From assembly GCF_049537125.1 (NCBI RefSeq), contig NZ_JBMVQY010000001.1:1798001-1862000 (forward strand): a stretch of 64,000 nt of DNA, in the 5' to 3' direction. The position numbers and the translations under genes are program-made. Below the pieces are notes generated by a model that saw only the letters and a program-made list of their open reading frames with translations, made no database searches and was not told the DNA's origin. Each line of letters opens with the position of its first letter. The first letter of the stretch is position 1. Source of the stretch: Limisphaera sp026417315. GTDB lineage: Bacteria > Verrucomicrobiota > Verrucomicrobiia > Limisphaerales > Limisphaeraceae. Shown in pieces: positions 34,954 to 43,821 of the stretch.

Positions 34954-35814
34954 TCAACCCGGGGGTCCGGGCCGGGCCTCCACGAATCGAGGTTTTCCCG
35001 CGTAATCCGAATGCTTGCCCGTGACCTTCCAGCCGTACTCTTGGAACAATGCCGACACCGCTTCGGCTTGTCCATCCCCGCATTCCACCAGGAGCAGGCC
35101 GTCCGGCAGGATTCGGGAACGCGCTTCGCTGGCCAGCCAGCGAAACGCCTCCAGGCCGTCCGGGCCCCCGTCGAGGGCCAGACGGGGCTCGTAGTCGCGG
35201 ACCTCGGGTTGCAAGGTCGTCAGCGCACCGGTGGGAATGTAGGGCGGATTGCTGATGACCAAATCGAACCGCGGCTCGGCAGGCACGGCGGACAGCCCGT
35301 GGCTCTGCACCAGTTCGATGCGGTCCGAGAGCCCCGCGGCAGCCACGTTCCTGCGCGCCACCGCCAGTGCTTCCGGTGAGGCATCCACGGCCACGCACCG
35401 GGTGTCCGGACAGTGCTCCACCAGCGCGATGGCCAAGCAACCGCTGCCCGTGCCGACATCCAGCACGCGGCGCGGAGCCGGCCGCTGGCGCAACCAGGTC
35501 CAACCCCGCTCGGCCAACTGTTCGGTCTCGGGGCGCGGGATGAGCACATGACGATTCACTTCCAGCTCCCGGCCGCAAAAGGCTGCGCGCCCCAGGATGT
35601 ACTGCAACGGTTCCCGTTGTCCGCGGCGACGAACCAACTCGCGCAGGGCATCGACCTCGGCCGGGCTCAGGGGGCGTTCAAATTCCAGGTACAGTTGCAA
35701 TCGCGGCCGTTGGAGCACATGGGCCAGCAACAGCTCCGCCTGCAGCCGGGGTGAGTCGACGCCTTTCCGGCTGAGGAACTCCGTGCTTTTTTGAATGGCC
35801 TCCAAAACCGTCAC
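34954..35814 (-). CDS. prmC: Release-factor glutamine methyltransferase
   Basis: Methylates the GGQ glutamine of RF1 and RF2. The 286 residues have the usual N-terminal helical domain (~1-75) and a Rossmann methyltransferase domain. The SAM-binding loop is VLDVGTGSGCLAI and the catalytic NPPY is at ~189-192 in ISNPPYIPTG. IPRPETEQL is the conserved stretch before motif I. The usual neighbour prfA is not in the window; here it sits between a LipM-like gene and murA. Confidence 0.95.
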   Translation of the reverse strand: MTVLEAIQKSTEFLSRKGVDSPRLQAELLLAHVLQRPRLQLYLEFERPLSPAEVDALRELVRRRGQREPLQYILGRAAFCGRELEVNRHVLIPRPETEQLAERGWTWLRQRPAPRRVLDVGTGSGCLAIALVEHCPDTRCVAVDASPEALAVARRNVAAAGLSDRIELVQSHGLSAVPAEPRFDLVISNPPYIPTGALTTLQPEVRDYEPRLALDGGPDGLEAFRWLASEARSRILPDGLLLVECGDGQAEAVSALFQEYGWKVTGKHSDYAGKPRFVEARPGPPG

Positions 35815-35895
35815 AGCGGTCTCGCAAGGAGCGCGGCCCCGGGGCCGACAATCGAATCGTCACACGGTCCAGCCGTGCTGCCGGAGCGCGTTGGT

Positions 35896-36669
35896 TCACC
35901 GGCGCTGATGATACTCGGGCCGACCATACTTTGTCTCCAGCAGGCTTCGCATGGTGCCTTCCATCGAAAGGGGCGGGGTCCAGGATTCCCATTTGACCGA
36001 CCAGACTTCGCGCGCGGCTTCGAGCATCGCTTGATGCCATTGCGTGCGCGTGATGCCGAATGCGGGGGGAGGCTGCACGGAGCCCTGGATGAGCAGGCCG
36101 GCGCGGGTGCGGCGCTGGGCCGCACCGGCCAGTTTGCGTCCCTGCCAGAGCAGATCGTTGCGTTCGTATCCTTCGAAGCAGCAGCCGGGCTGGACCTGCC
36201 GCGGTTCAGCGGCCAGTCGGGTCTCGATGCCCAGGCGGGCGAAGGCTGCCTGGAGCCACCGGTGCAATCGCAAATAGCTCGCCTCGGCACGGAGGGCATA
36301 CCACGGGTGCCCGGCCGGAAGGACCACCGCGTAGGTCCAATCGGCGTCGTGCGGGACCAACCCGCCGCCGGTGGGTCGGCGCACGATCGGTCGCAAGGGG
36401 GTCTGCCGGGCCACGTCGGCGAATCGTTGAAAATAGCCGAAAGAGGCGGCCGGCTCCGTCCAGCCGTAGAAGCGCAGGACGGGACGGCTCGTTTCCCCCG
36501 CGTGGAGCAGCAACGCTTCGTCCCAGGCCATGTTCGCAGCGGCGTTCCCCGCGCCGGATTCCCAGACATTCCAAATCTCGAACGGCTCCGGCCCTGGATC
36601 CCGGGCGCCCCGGGGCTCCTGAGAGACACCCGGGAGCGCAGGGCGAGGTTGGGATTCGGAAGGAGTCAT
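35896..36669 (-). CDS. Lipoyl/octanoyl transferase of the LplA/LipM family
   Basis: 257 residues of a BPL/LPL cofactor-transferase fold. RRPTGGGLVPHDADWTYAVV is the lipoyl-binding loop, and GRKLAGAAQRRTRAG carries the conserved lysine. CCFEGYERNDLLWQGRKLAG places a cysteine (Cys164) where octanoyltransferase LipM has its catalytic cysteine, so transfer of octanoate to lipoyl domains is more likely than ATP-dependent lipoate ligation. The adenylation half seen in LplA is absent. The first ~30 residues are Pro/Arg-rich and may not belong to the mature start. It lies between nth and prmC on the same strand. Confidence 0.85.
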   Translation of the reverse strand: MTPSESQPRPALPGVSQEPRGARDPGPEPFEIWNVWESGAGNAAANMAWDEALLLHAGETSRPVLRFYGWTEPAASFGYFQRFADVARQTPLRPIVRRPTGGGLVPHDADWTYAVVLPAGHPWYALRAEASYLRLHRWLQAAFARLGIETRLAAEPRQVQPGCCFEGYERNDLLWQGRKLAGAAQRRTRAGLLIQGSVQPPPAFGITRTQWHQAMLEAAREVWSVKWESWTPPLSMEGTMRSLLETKYGRPEYHQRR

Positions 36670-36715
36670 CCGTGGAAAGGCTGCATGAAGTCGACCTGGG
36701 GCAGAATCGACAAGG

Positions 36716-37369
36716 TCAGACCTTGCCCGCCGAAGGGCACCATTGTCGCAGTTCGCAGTGGGGACAGTCCGGCTTGCGCGCGTAGCAGCGGCGTCGGCCG
36801 TGCCAGATCAGCCAGTGACTGAACTGCGTCCATAAATCGCGGGGGACCTGTTGCATCAGCTCCTGCTCGATCTTGTCGGGGTTGGTTTGCCGAGTGAGCC
36901 CGAGCCGTTGGGCGACGCGGCGGACGTGGGTATCGACGACGATGCCCTCGTTGATTCCGAAGGCGTTGCCCAGCACGACATTGGCGGTCTTGCGTCCCAC
37001 GCCGTCCAAGGCGGTCAATTCTTCCATGGTGCGCGGGACCTGGCCGCCGTGTTTTTCGACCAGCGCGCGGCAGCAGGCCTGAATGTTCCGAGCCTTGTTG
37101 CGGTAAAAGCCGGTGGGTCGAATGGCTTCTTCCAGTTCGGACAGCGGAGCCTCTGCGTAATCGGCGGCGGTGCGATAGCGTTGAAAGAGCGTGCGCGTCA
37201 CTTCGTTGACCCGGGCGTCGGTACACTGGGCCGACAGGATGGTGGCGATGAGGAGCTCGAGAGGGTTGGAATAGCGCAGTTCGCAGTGCGCCCGGGGATA
37301 GGTGCGCTGCAGTGCGGTCAAAATCGACTTGATGCGGCTTGCATCCGCCTGACGGGATTGTCGTGCCAT
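36716..37369 (-). CDS. nth: Endonuclease III
   Basis: Base-excision repair enzyme removing oxidised pyrimidines and nicking at abasic sites. The 217 residues include the helix-hairpin-helix LDGVGRKTANVVLGNAFG with the catalytic lysine, the catalytic aspartate in IVVDTHVRRVA, and the iron-sulfur loop C-x6-C-x2-C-x5-C (CYARKPDCPHCELRQWC). The frame also has a TTG start at 37381; I chose the first ATG (37369). It is the first gene of the minus-strand run nth, lipM-like, prmC, murA and the small membrane protein, with gaps of 46, 81, 38 and -4 bases. Confidence 0.96.
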   Translation of the reverse strand: MARQSRQADASRIKSILTALQRTYPRAHCELRYSNPLELLIATILSAQCTDARVNEVTRTLFQRYRTAADYAEAPLSELEEAIRPTGFYRNKARNIQACCRALVEKHGGQVPRTMEELTALDGVGRKTANVVLGNAFGINEGIVVDTHVRRVAQRLGLTRQTNPDKIEQELMQQVPRDLWTQFSHWLIWHGRRRCYARKPDCPHCELRQWCPSAGKV

Positions 37370-37986
37370 CGCGAGGGGCAATCTGCCCGAGGATCGGTTG
37401 GTGCATCAAGTACGCCCTTGGCGGTCGTCAGGGCCGGAAAGGGGCGGTTGGGTTCTGGCGGCAGAGCAGCTCGCGCGGCTCGGCCGGGGTTGTGGGGGTC
37501 GAGGGGCAACCGGAGCCCTTCCGGACAACGTCGGACCCAACCCTTGGCGAAGGCCTTCCAAGGCCCGGTCCACGACCTTTTTCCGAGGCCGGGCTTGGCA
37601 GCCGAGCGAAGCCCCGCAGGACGCAAAGGAATCCGGCCCTGGACACGCCAGGGGTGTTTGGTCCTGGGGATTTGTTGTGAGCCAAGGCCGCCGGGCTCGG
37701 CGCTTCTGCTGGGAAGGGTCGACCGGCCCGTTCCGAAGGCGGCTTGTGAACCGGACATGGCCGCTGGCTGCCGGCGGGGATGCGAAAGGGGGCCGGGCCG
37801 CATGCCGGGCTGCGGGCGAACTCGGAACCTCGCCGGAGGTGGCCGCTCCGGGCTTGGCCCTCGCGCGAGCGCCGGGGACGGAGCGCAGCAGCCCCCTTTT
37901 TGTGCTTTGTCAGGGGGCTTGCTGGCGCGAAGGGCCTCCCCGTGGGTCTCCACCCGTGCGGCCGTGCCGGCGGCAGTGCCGAGAGG
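37370..37986. other. Intergenic region, no gene seen
   Basis: 617 bases upstream of nth and downstream of the rhodanese gene. Frames are open in several directions, as expected at this GC content, but translations are not protein-like. TTGATG near 37405 on the minus strand may be a -35 box for nth, with a poor -10. Confidence 0.4.
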
Positions 37987-38844
37987 TTAGGGCTTCTCGA
38001 TCGGGGCCCCGACCAAGTTCCCGTACTCGGTCCAGCTGCCGTCGTAGTTGCGGACGTTGTTGAGACCGAGCAGGTATTTCAACACGAACCAGGTGTGGCT
38101 GGAACGCTCGCCGATGCGGCAATACGCGATGGTGGGCTTGTTGGGGTCCACGCCTTTTTGCTCCAGGTACAGTGCACGCAGTTCTTCGACGGATTTGAAG
38201 GTCCCGTCGGGGTTGACGGCCTGACTCCAGGGGATGTTCTTGGCCCCCGGAATGTGGCCGCCGCGCTGAGCTGTTTCGGTCATGCCGGGCGGGGCGATGA
38301 CCTTTCCGGTGAATTCGTCCGGACTGCGCACGTCCACAAGGTTGTACTTGCCGGTTTGGGAAGCTTCGAAGACCTGCGGGAGCAGGGCGCGCAGTTCGGT
38401 GTGAACGGATCGGACCTTGTACTGGGTGGGCGTAATGTTGGGTTTCTCGGTCGTCAGGGGCTTGTCGGGTTCGTTGAGCCACTTGACGCGGCCGCCGTTC
38501 ATGAGTCGGACGTCTTCGTGGCCGTAGATTTTGAAGAGCCAAAAGCCGTAGGCGGCGAACCAGTTGTTGTGGTCGCCGTAGAGGATCACGGTGTCCTCGT
38601 TGCGGATGCCGGACTGGCTCATGAGACGTTCGAAGGCCTCGGCGCTGATGATGTCGCGCCGAACGGGATCCTGGAGCTGAGTTTGCCAGTTGAACCCGAT
38701 CGCGCCGGGGATGTGGCCGGCGTCGTAGGCCTGGGTATCCACGTCCACCTCGACGATTTTGATGTTGGGCTGGCCGAGGTGTTCCTTGACCCAATCGGTG
38801 CTGACCAGGACTTCGGGGTGTGCGTAGTTGCTGGTTGAGCTCAT
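37987..38844 (-). CDS. Thiosulfate/3-mercaptopyruvate sulfurtransferase, two rhodanese domains
   Basis: Transfers sulfane sulfur to thiol or cyanide acceptors in the cytoplasm. Two rhodanese domains are present: residues ~10-130 inactive (GDHNNWFAAYG replaces the Cys loop) and ~165-280 catalytic. The active-site loop CRIGERS (Cys242) fits the CRxGx[RK][ST] pattern of thiosulfate sulfurtransferases rather than the CG[ST]GVT of mercaptopyruvate enzymes. There is no signal peptide. It starts 40 bases after the cysteine synthase stop, so the two are likely co-transcribed and act together in sulfur supply. Confidence 0.93.
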   Translation of the reverse strand: MSSTSNYAHPEVLVSTDWVKEHLGQPNIKIVEVDVDTQAYDAGHIPGAIGFNWQTQLQDPVRRDIISAEAFERLMSQSGIRNEDTVILYGDHNNWFAAYGFWLFKIYGHEDVRLMNGGRVKWLNEPDKPLTTEKPNITPTQYKVRSVHTELRALLPQVFEASQTGKYNLVDVRSPDEFTGKVIAPPGMTETAQRGGHIPGAKNIPWSQAVNPDGTFKSVEELRALYLEQKGVDPNKPTIAYCRIGERSSHTWFVLKYLLGLNNVRNYDGSWTEYGNLVGAPIEKP

Positions 38845-38884
38845 AGGCTTGGTTGCAGGGGTTGTGGGGTTTCTGTCATGGGGT

Positions 38885-39865
38885 TCAGGCGGGCGACTGC
38901 GGAGGCTCCAACCCCTCCTGCAGTTCCCGCACGTGTTTGCGCAGGTTGGTGGTGTACTTGAAGACGTTGTCGGGAAAGATCATGACCCCCAGCCCCACGG
39001 GTTCGCGTTCGATGATGCGCCGTGCACCTTCGAGGATCAGCCCGGAACTCGGGCCGGCCAACAGTCCCTCTTGGCGGCAGAGCTCCAGGGCGCGTGTGTA
39101 GGCCAGCTCGTACTCGATTTCCAAGATTTCGTCGATCAACGTGGGATCGAACAGTTTCGAAACGGCCAGTTGTTCCACGTTGCGGAGTCCGGGCACGTCA
39201 TGGCCGGGGCTGGGTTGGACGGCGATGATGCGGATGCGGGGGTTCTGGCTGCGGAGGAACCGGCCGGTGCCGGTGACGGTGCCGCAGGTGCCCAGCGAGA
39301 CGAACAGATGCGTGATCCGTCCCTCGGTTTGGCGCCAGATCTCCGGTCCGGTGGTCCGGAAGTGGGCTTCGACATTGGCGGGGTTTTCGTATTGGTTCGG
39401 CATGGCGTAGCGATCCGACTGGGCCCGGGCATGAGTCTTGGCCAGGTTGATCGAGCCGTCGCCGAGGCCCGGGGCCGGACAGAGTTCGTCGCTGACCACG
39501 TCCAGCTCGGCCCCGACGATTTTCAGCAGGAGCTTCTTCTCCATGGGGACCCGATTGGGGACCACCGCGCGCATGCGGTATCCTCGCGCCCCTGCCATCG
39601 CGGCCAGGCTCAACCCGGTGTTGCCGCTGGTCGGTTCCACGATGCCGCGCTGGGCATTCACTTCGCCGCGGGCCTCCAGATCGCGCAGCATGGCCCAAGC
39701 GGCGCGATCCTTGACCGAGCCAAACGGGTTGTACCACTCCAGCTTGGCGAACAGCTCGAACTGCGGCGACGGATTGAGTCGGTTGATGCGGACCAAGGGC
39801 GTGGGGTTGTCCACGTCCGGCAGCAGTTCGAAGATGCTGTTGTAAACGCGCGTTGAATGATTCAT
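38885..39865 (-). CDS. Cysteine synthase family PLP enzyme
   Basis: 326 residues, fold type II. The PLP lysine is in YNPFGSVKDRAAW (Lys52), the phosphate/substrate loop is PTSGNTGLSL, the glycine-rich cofactor loop is SLGTCGTVTGTGRFL and the C-terminal cofactor motif is LAGPSSG. These identify an O-acetylserine (or O-phosphoserine) sulfhydrylase or cystathionine beta-synthase-like enzyme without a CBS pair. The start was set at ATG 39865 (MNHSTRVYNS); an upstream open extension to 40015 has no coding character. Pairing with a thiosulfate sulfurtransferase suggests thiosulfate-derived sulfur may feed cysteine synthesis. Confidence 0.92.
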   Translation of the reverse strand: MNHSTRVYNSIFELLPDVDNPTPLVRINRLNPSPQFELFAKLEWYNPFGSVKDRAAWAMLRDLEARGEVNAQRGIVEPTSGNTGLSLAAMAGARGYRMRAVVPNRVPMEKKLLLKIVGAELDVVSDELCPAPGLGDGSINLAKTHARAQSDRYAMPNQYENPANVEAHFRTTGPEIWRQTEGRITHLFVSLGTCGTVTGTGRFLRSQNPRIRIIAVQPSPGHDVPGLRNVEQLAVSKLFDPTLIDEILEIEYELAYTRALELCRQEGLLAGPSSGLILEGARRIIEREPVGLGVMIFPDNVFKYTTNLRKHVRELQEGLEPPQSPA

Positions 39866-40083
39866 GCAGCGATGAATTGGCTTCCGGTCAATGCATGAAC
39901 CAATAGGGGAGGGCGGGAATGATGTCAAATTCGGCCGGGATTTGCAGGTTCCATCCCGTGCCGACCGGGTCCGACCGCACCGGCGTGTGTGTGGAGTTGC
40001 CGACGTCCCGCCCACGATCTTAGGCTGGACAGGGCGTGCCAGGGGCAGAACGCCCCGAGCACGGAGACCGACCGAGTAGCGAT

Positions 40084-43000
40084 ATGAAGCCGTGGCTGGG
40101 CATGGCCGGGGCGGGGCTGATCCTGATGACGGGGCTGACCGTGCCCTTGCGTGCGGAGGTGCCGCGGGGTCCGGTGGAGATGACCGTGCGGACCTGGCGG
40201 CCCGAAGATGGCCTGCCCGATCGCACGGTGACTGCGGTGCTCCAGACGCGCGACGGCTACTTGTGGGTGGGCACTCCCAAGGGCCTGGTTCGGTTCGATG
40301 GAGTGCGTTTTGTGCCGGTGGACCTTGCGGGCGCAGAGGGTTCCGCGCCGCGTGCGGTGCCGGTCACGGTGTTGTGCGAAGATGGGCTGGGGCGGCTTTG
40401 GGTGGGCACGCAGGGCGAAGGGTTGTGGTGCCAGGAAGCGCAGCAGTGGCGCCGGGTGTCCCTGCCGCCGGATGGTCCCGGCGTGACGATCCACACGGTG
40501 ACGGCGGCTCCGGACGGAACGTTATGGGTGGGCACCAGCGCGGGCCTGGTGCAGTGGCGAGAGGGGCGGAGCCGATGGTTCACGCGGTCCGACGGCCTGC
40601 CGCACGAAACCATCATTCAGGTCTCCGCCGCTCGGAACGGCGAGTTGTGGATCACCACCGCCGGGGGCATCTGTCGGTGGAGTGAAGGTCAGATTCAGCC
40701 CTTTCGGTTCGAGGCGGAAAGTGTGGGACGCAGTCCGGAATTCCTCGGCGTTTACGAGGACCGGCGGGGGAATCTGTGGGCCTTCGGGGACACGTACCTC
40801 GTCAATCTCACCGAGGGAAAGCGGGTGAATTATTTCCGCAGCGGGGATGTGGCCGCCGTGCGGATTTGGACGTTGTGGGAGGGCCGGGACGGTCGGCTGT
40901 GGATCGGGACCAGCGGTCAGGGCCTGTTCTATTTTTCCGGGGAGCGCTTTTTGCCGCTGACGCTCCGCTCCGGCAGCCTTCCCAACGACGTGCGTGCGTT
41001 GTGCGAGGATCAGGCGGGGAACCTCTGGTTGGGCACGGGCAACAGCGGGCTGGTTTGTTTGCGGCCGACGCAGGCCTCGTTGCAAGGCGTGGAGGCGGGT
41101 CTGCCGCCGGGCCCTGCGACCCTTGTGGCCACGGATCCTGCGGGACGGTTGTGGGTGGGGGTGGAAGGGCAGGGGTTGTGGGTGCGCAGCGGCGATCTGT
41201 TTCAGGCGCCGGGCGGCGCGTGGCGGGCCAGCGTCAAAGGTGTCATCAGTGCACTGGCTTTCGACGGTGCGGATCGGCTCTGGGTGGCCACGGCGGGAGC
41301 CGGCTTGTACGAAGTGCGGGGGAACCGGGCCGTGCGCCACGGCAGCGCGGAGGGGTTGCGGACGGAGGACGTGGGTGCGCTGGCGGTGGATGGGGAAGGT
41401 TGGCTGTGGGTGGCGCCGCGGTCGGGAGGACTGCAGCGGTGGCGACCGGGGCAAACTGCGGATGTCGGGGAGTGGGAGGCGCTGGCGGGGGAAACGGTGA
41501 CCGTGCTGGTCGCCACCTCGAATGTGGTGTGGGCCGGCACGGCCCAGGGCCGGGTGTGGAAACGCGACTCGGACCGCTGGCGCGAGGTCGGTTCTGCAGA
41601 ACTGCGCTCGGTGGGAGCCGTGCGCGCACTGCATCCCGATGCTCAGGGTCGGTTGTGGGTGGGCGGGGACCGCGGTTTGGCCTGTGGCGTCGGCGCCCGG
41701 TGGTGGGTGTGGCGATGGGAGGAGGCCGGCGCGGCACCTGTACGCGGGCTGACGACGGATGACCGGGGGGCGGTATGGTGGACATCGGGCACGGCCGTGT
41801 GGAACTGGCCGGCGGCGCGGGTGCGTCAACTCCTGAAGGGAGGTGAGCCGGTGCGCCCGCGGCTCTGGTATGCCGGTTCGGGGAGTGCGGAAACTCCGCT
41901 GCGCTGGGGCTGGCCCCGGGTCGCTCGAACCGGCGATGGCCGTTTGTGGTTCGCCACGGAATCTGGCCTGGTGAGTGTGCGCGGGGACGCCAGCGGCGAG
42001 GCCCCACCTGCCCCGCCGGTTTGGATCGAGTCATTGTTGGTCAACGGACATCCGCTGCCCGGATCGAAGATGGGGCGGGGCGGTCAGCGCGGCGCCGCCG
42101 CCGAGCCGGTGCGGCTGGGGGCCGGTCTGGCCTCCCTGGAGATCCAGTTCACAGCGCCCGTGCCTGCAGAAGGCGATCGGGTTCGGTTTCGGCATCGGCT
42201 GGAGAATTTCGATCCGGACTGGGTGGACAGTGGACCCGATCGGCGTGCGCGTTATGGTCGGTTGCCCGGGGGCTTTTATCGCTTCCAAGTCAAGGCCTTC
42301 AGTGCCGACGGCAGTTGGGAGAGCCCCTTGACCGAACTGGCGCTGGTGGTGCCGACGCCCTTCTGGCGCAGCGCCTGGGGAATCACCTTGTGGGCCGTGA
42401 TGCTGGCCGGGATCGTGGCCGGCGTGGTCCGTTGGGTGTCCCATCAACGGTTGCGTCGGCAACTGGAGCACCTGGCCCAGCAAGAGGCGATGTACCGGGA
42501 GCGGATGCGCATCGCGCGCAACATGCACGATGAACTGGGCTCGAAACTGACGCGCATTTCTTTTCTCAGCGAGCGCGCGCTTCTGGAGATGGATGGCCGG
42601 CACGGCGCGGCGCAGAAACTGGAAGCCATCGCCAGCACCGCCCGCGCGATGCTCCAGACCCTCGATGAAATCGTGTGGGCGGTCAATCCCAGCAACGACA
42701 GCTTGGAGCACCTGATTTCGTACCTGGCCCAGTATGCGGCGGAATACTTCCAGGGCACCCAGACGGAGTGCCAGCTGCGCCTGCCCCGACAGGTGCCGGC
42801 CGTTCCCCTGACCGCGGAGGTGCGGCATCAGGTTTTCCTGGCTTGTGAGGAGGCGCTGCACAACGTCCTCAAACATGCCGGGGCCCGAAGGGTGCTGGTG
42901 GAAATGCAGGCGCGCGACGGGCTTTTTTCGATCCGCATCCAGGACGACGGGCAGGGCTTCGATGAACGGCGCCCTGTGGGACCCGGCCAGGATGGCCTGG

Positions 43001-43113
43001 CGAACATGCACCAGCGACTGGCCGAAATTGGCGGCACCTGTCGCGTACGGAGTCACCCGGGACAGGGCACGGTTGTGGAGTTTTGCTTTCCGTTGCCGAA
43101 GGAGAAGGCATGA
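40084..43113 (+). CDS. Two-component sensor kinase with periplasmic beta-propellers (HisKA_3 type)
   Basis: 1009 residues. A signal/TM start is followed by many Reg_prop blades (YLWVGTPKGLVRFDG, RLWVGTQGEGLW, NLWLGTGNSGLVCL) filling ~30-650, a Y_Y_Y domain (~680-755; RFRHRLENFDPDWVD), TM2 (~760-787), a HisKA_3 domain with the phospho-accepting His in RIARNMHDELGSKL (~814), and a HATPase domain (N box EEALHNVLKHA, G boxes DDGQGFDE and GLANMHQRL). This is the HTCS-like sensor plan used for glycan sensing in Bacteroidota, but with a separate NarL-type regulator. The ATG at 40084 was chosen from the signal segment. It overlaps the regulator gene by 4 bases (ATGA). Confidence 0.94.
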   Translation: MKPWLGMAGAGLILMTGLTVPLRAEVPRGPVEMTVRTWRPEDGLPDRTVTAVLQTRDGYLWVGTPKGLVRFDGVRFVPVDLAGAEGSAPRAVPVTVLCEDGLGRLWVGTQGEGLWCQEAQQWRRVSLPPDGPGVTIHTVTAAPDGTLWVGTSAGLVQWREGRSRWFTRSDGLPHETIIQVSAARNGELWITTAGGICRWSEGQIQPFRFEAESVGRSPEFLGVYEDRRGNLWAFGDTYLVNLTEGKRVNYFRSGDVAAVRIWTLWEGRDGRLWIGTSGQGLFYFSGERFLPLTLRSGSLPNDVRALCEDQAGNLWLGTGNSGLVCLRPTQASLQGVEAGLPPGPATLVATDPAGRLWVGVEGQGLWVRSGDLFQAPGGAWRASVKGVISALAFDGADRLWVATAGAGLYEVRGNRAVRHGSAEGLRTEDVGALAVDGEGWLWVAPRSGGLQRWRPGQTADVGEWEALAGETVTVLVATSNVVWAGTAQGRVWKRDSDRWREVGSAELRSVGAVRALHPDAQGRLWVGGDRGLACGVGARWWVWRWEEAGAAPVRGLTTDDRGAVWWTSGTAVWNWPAARVRQLLKGGEPVRPRLWYAGSGSAETPLRWGWPRVARTGDGRLWFATESGLVSVRGDASGEAPPAPPVWIESLLVNGHPLPGSKMGRGGQRGAAAEPVRLGAGLASLEIQFTAPVPAEGDRVRFRHRLENFDPDWVDSGPDRRARYGRLPGGFYRFQVKAFSADGSWESPLTELALVVPTPFWRSAWGITLWAVMLAGIVAGVVRWVSHQRLRRQLEHLAQQEAMYRERMRIARNMHDELGSKLTRISFLSERALLEMDGRHGAAQKLEAIASTARAMLQTLDEIVWAVNPSNDSLEHLISYLAQYAAEYFQGTQTECQLRLPRQVPAVPLTAEVRHQVFLACEEALHNVLKHAGARRVLVEMQARDGLFSIRIQDDGQGFDERRPVGPGQDGLANMHQRLAEIGGTCRVRSHPGQGTVVEFCFPLPKEKA

Positions 43114-43751
43114 AGGGTCGAACCGAACCGATTCGAGTGGCCATTGTGGACGACGAAGCCGAGCTGCGCGAACAGATCGCCGCCTATGTGGACCACGCGC
43201 CGGGGTTCCGCTGCGTGCGCGCGTGCGCCAGCGCGGAAGAGGCGCTGCGGTGGTTGCCGCAGGATCGGCCCGACGTGGTGTTGATGGACATCAACCTCGG
43301 TGCCATGGACGGGATCGAATGCGTGCAACGGCTGAAGCCGCAGTTGCCGGAAACGCAGATCGTGATGTTGACGGTGTTCGAGGATACGGAACGGATTTTT
43401 CGAGCGCTGGCCGCGGGGGCCACGGGCTACCTGTTGAAACGACTGGCGCCGCCGCGGTTGTTGGATGCCATCCGCGAAGTGCACGCCGGGGGCTCCCCCA
43501 TGTCCGCCCCCATCGCCCGCAAAATCGTCACCTCCTTCCAACACCCGCCGCCCCGCCCCGACCCGGCCGCGGAGCTTTCGCCCCGGGAACGCGAAGTGCT
43601 GGAGGGCCTGGCCGAGGGCCGCGCCTACAAGGAAATCGCCGACAAACTCGGCGTGAGCATCCACACCGTTCGCAACTACATCCGACGGATCTATGAGAAA
43701 CTCCACGTCCGTTCCCGTACCGAGGCGGTGGCCAAATTCCTCCGCGGCTGA
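43110..43751 (+). CDS. NarL/LuxR-type response regulator
   Basis: 213 residues. The receiver domain has the acidic pair in AIVDDEAEL, the phosphoacceptor Asp in VVLMDINLG (~58), Thr in VMLTVFED and Lys in GYLLKRLAPP. A LuxR-type HTH covers ~150-210 (LSPREREVLEGLAEG, YKEIADKLGVSIHTVRNYI). GGAGAAGG precedes the ATG within the kinase gene, and ATGA overlap couples the two. The nearest targets are presumably the GH2 and following genes on the same strand, though no operator could be defined. Confidence 0.95.
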   Translation: MKGRTEPIRVAIVDDEAELREQIAAYVDHAPGFRCVRACASAEEALRWLPQDRPDVVLMDINLGAMDGIECVQRLKPQLPETQIVMLTVFEDTERIFRALAAGATGYLLKRLAPPRLLDAIREVHAGGSPMSAPIARKIVTSFQHPPPRPDPAAELSPREREVLEGLAEGRAYKEIADKLGVSIHTVRNYIRRIYEKLHVRSRTEAVAKFLRG

Positions 43752-43821
43752 GATCCGGGCGGATCGGGCACGTCGAGCCGCCCGGGCCTCTGCGGCGTCC
43801 GCGGGCCCGTCGATTCGAAAG

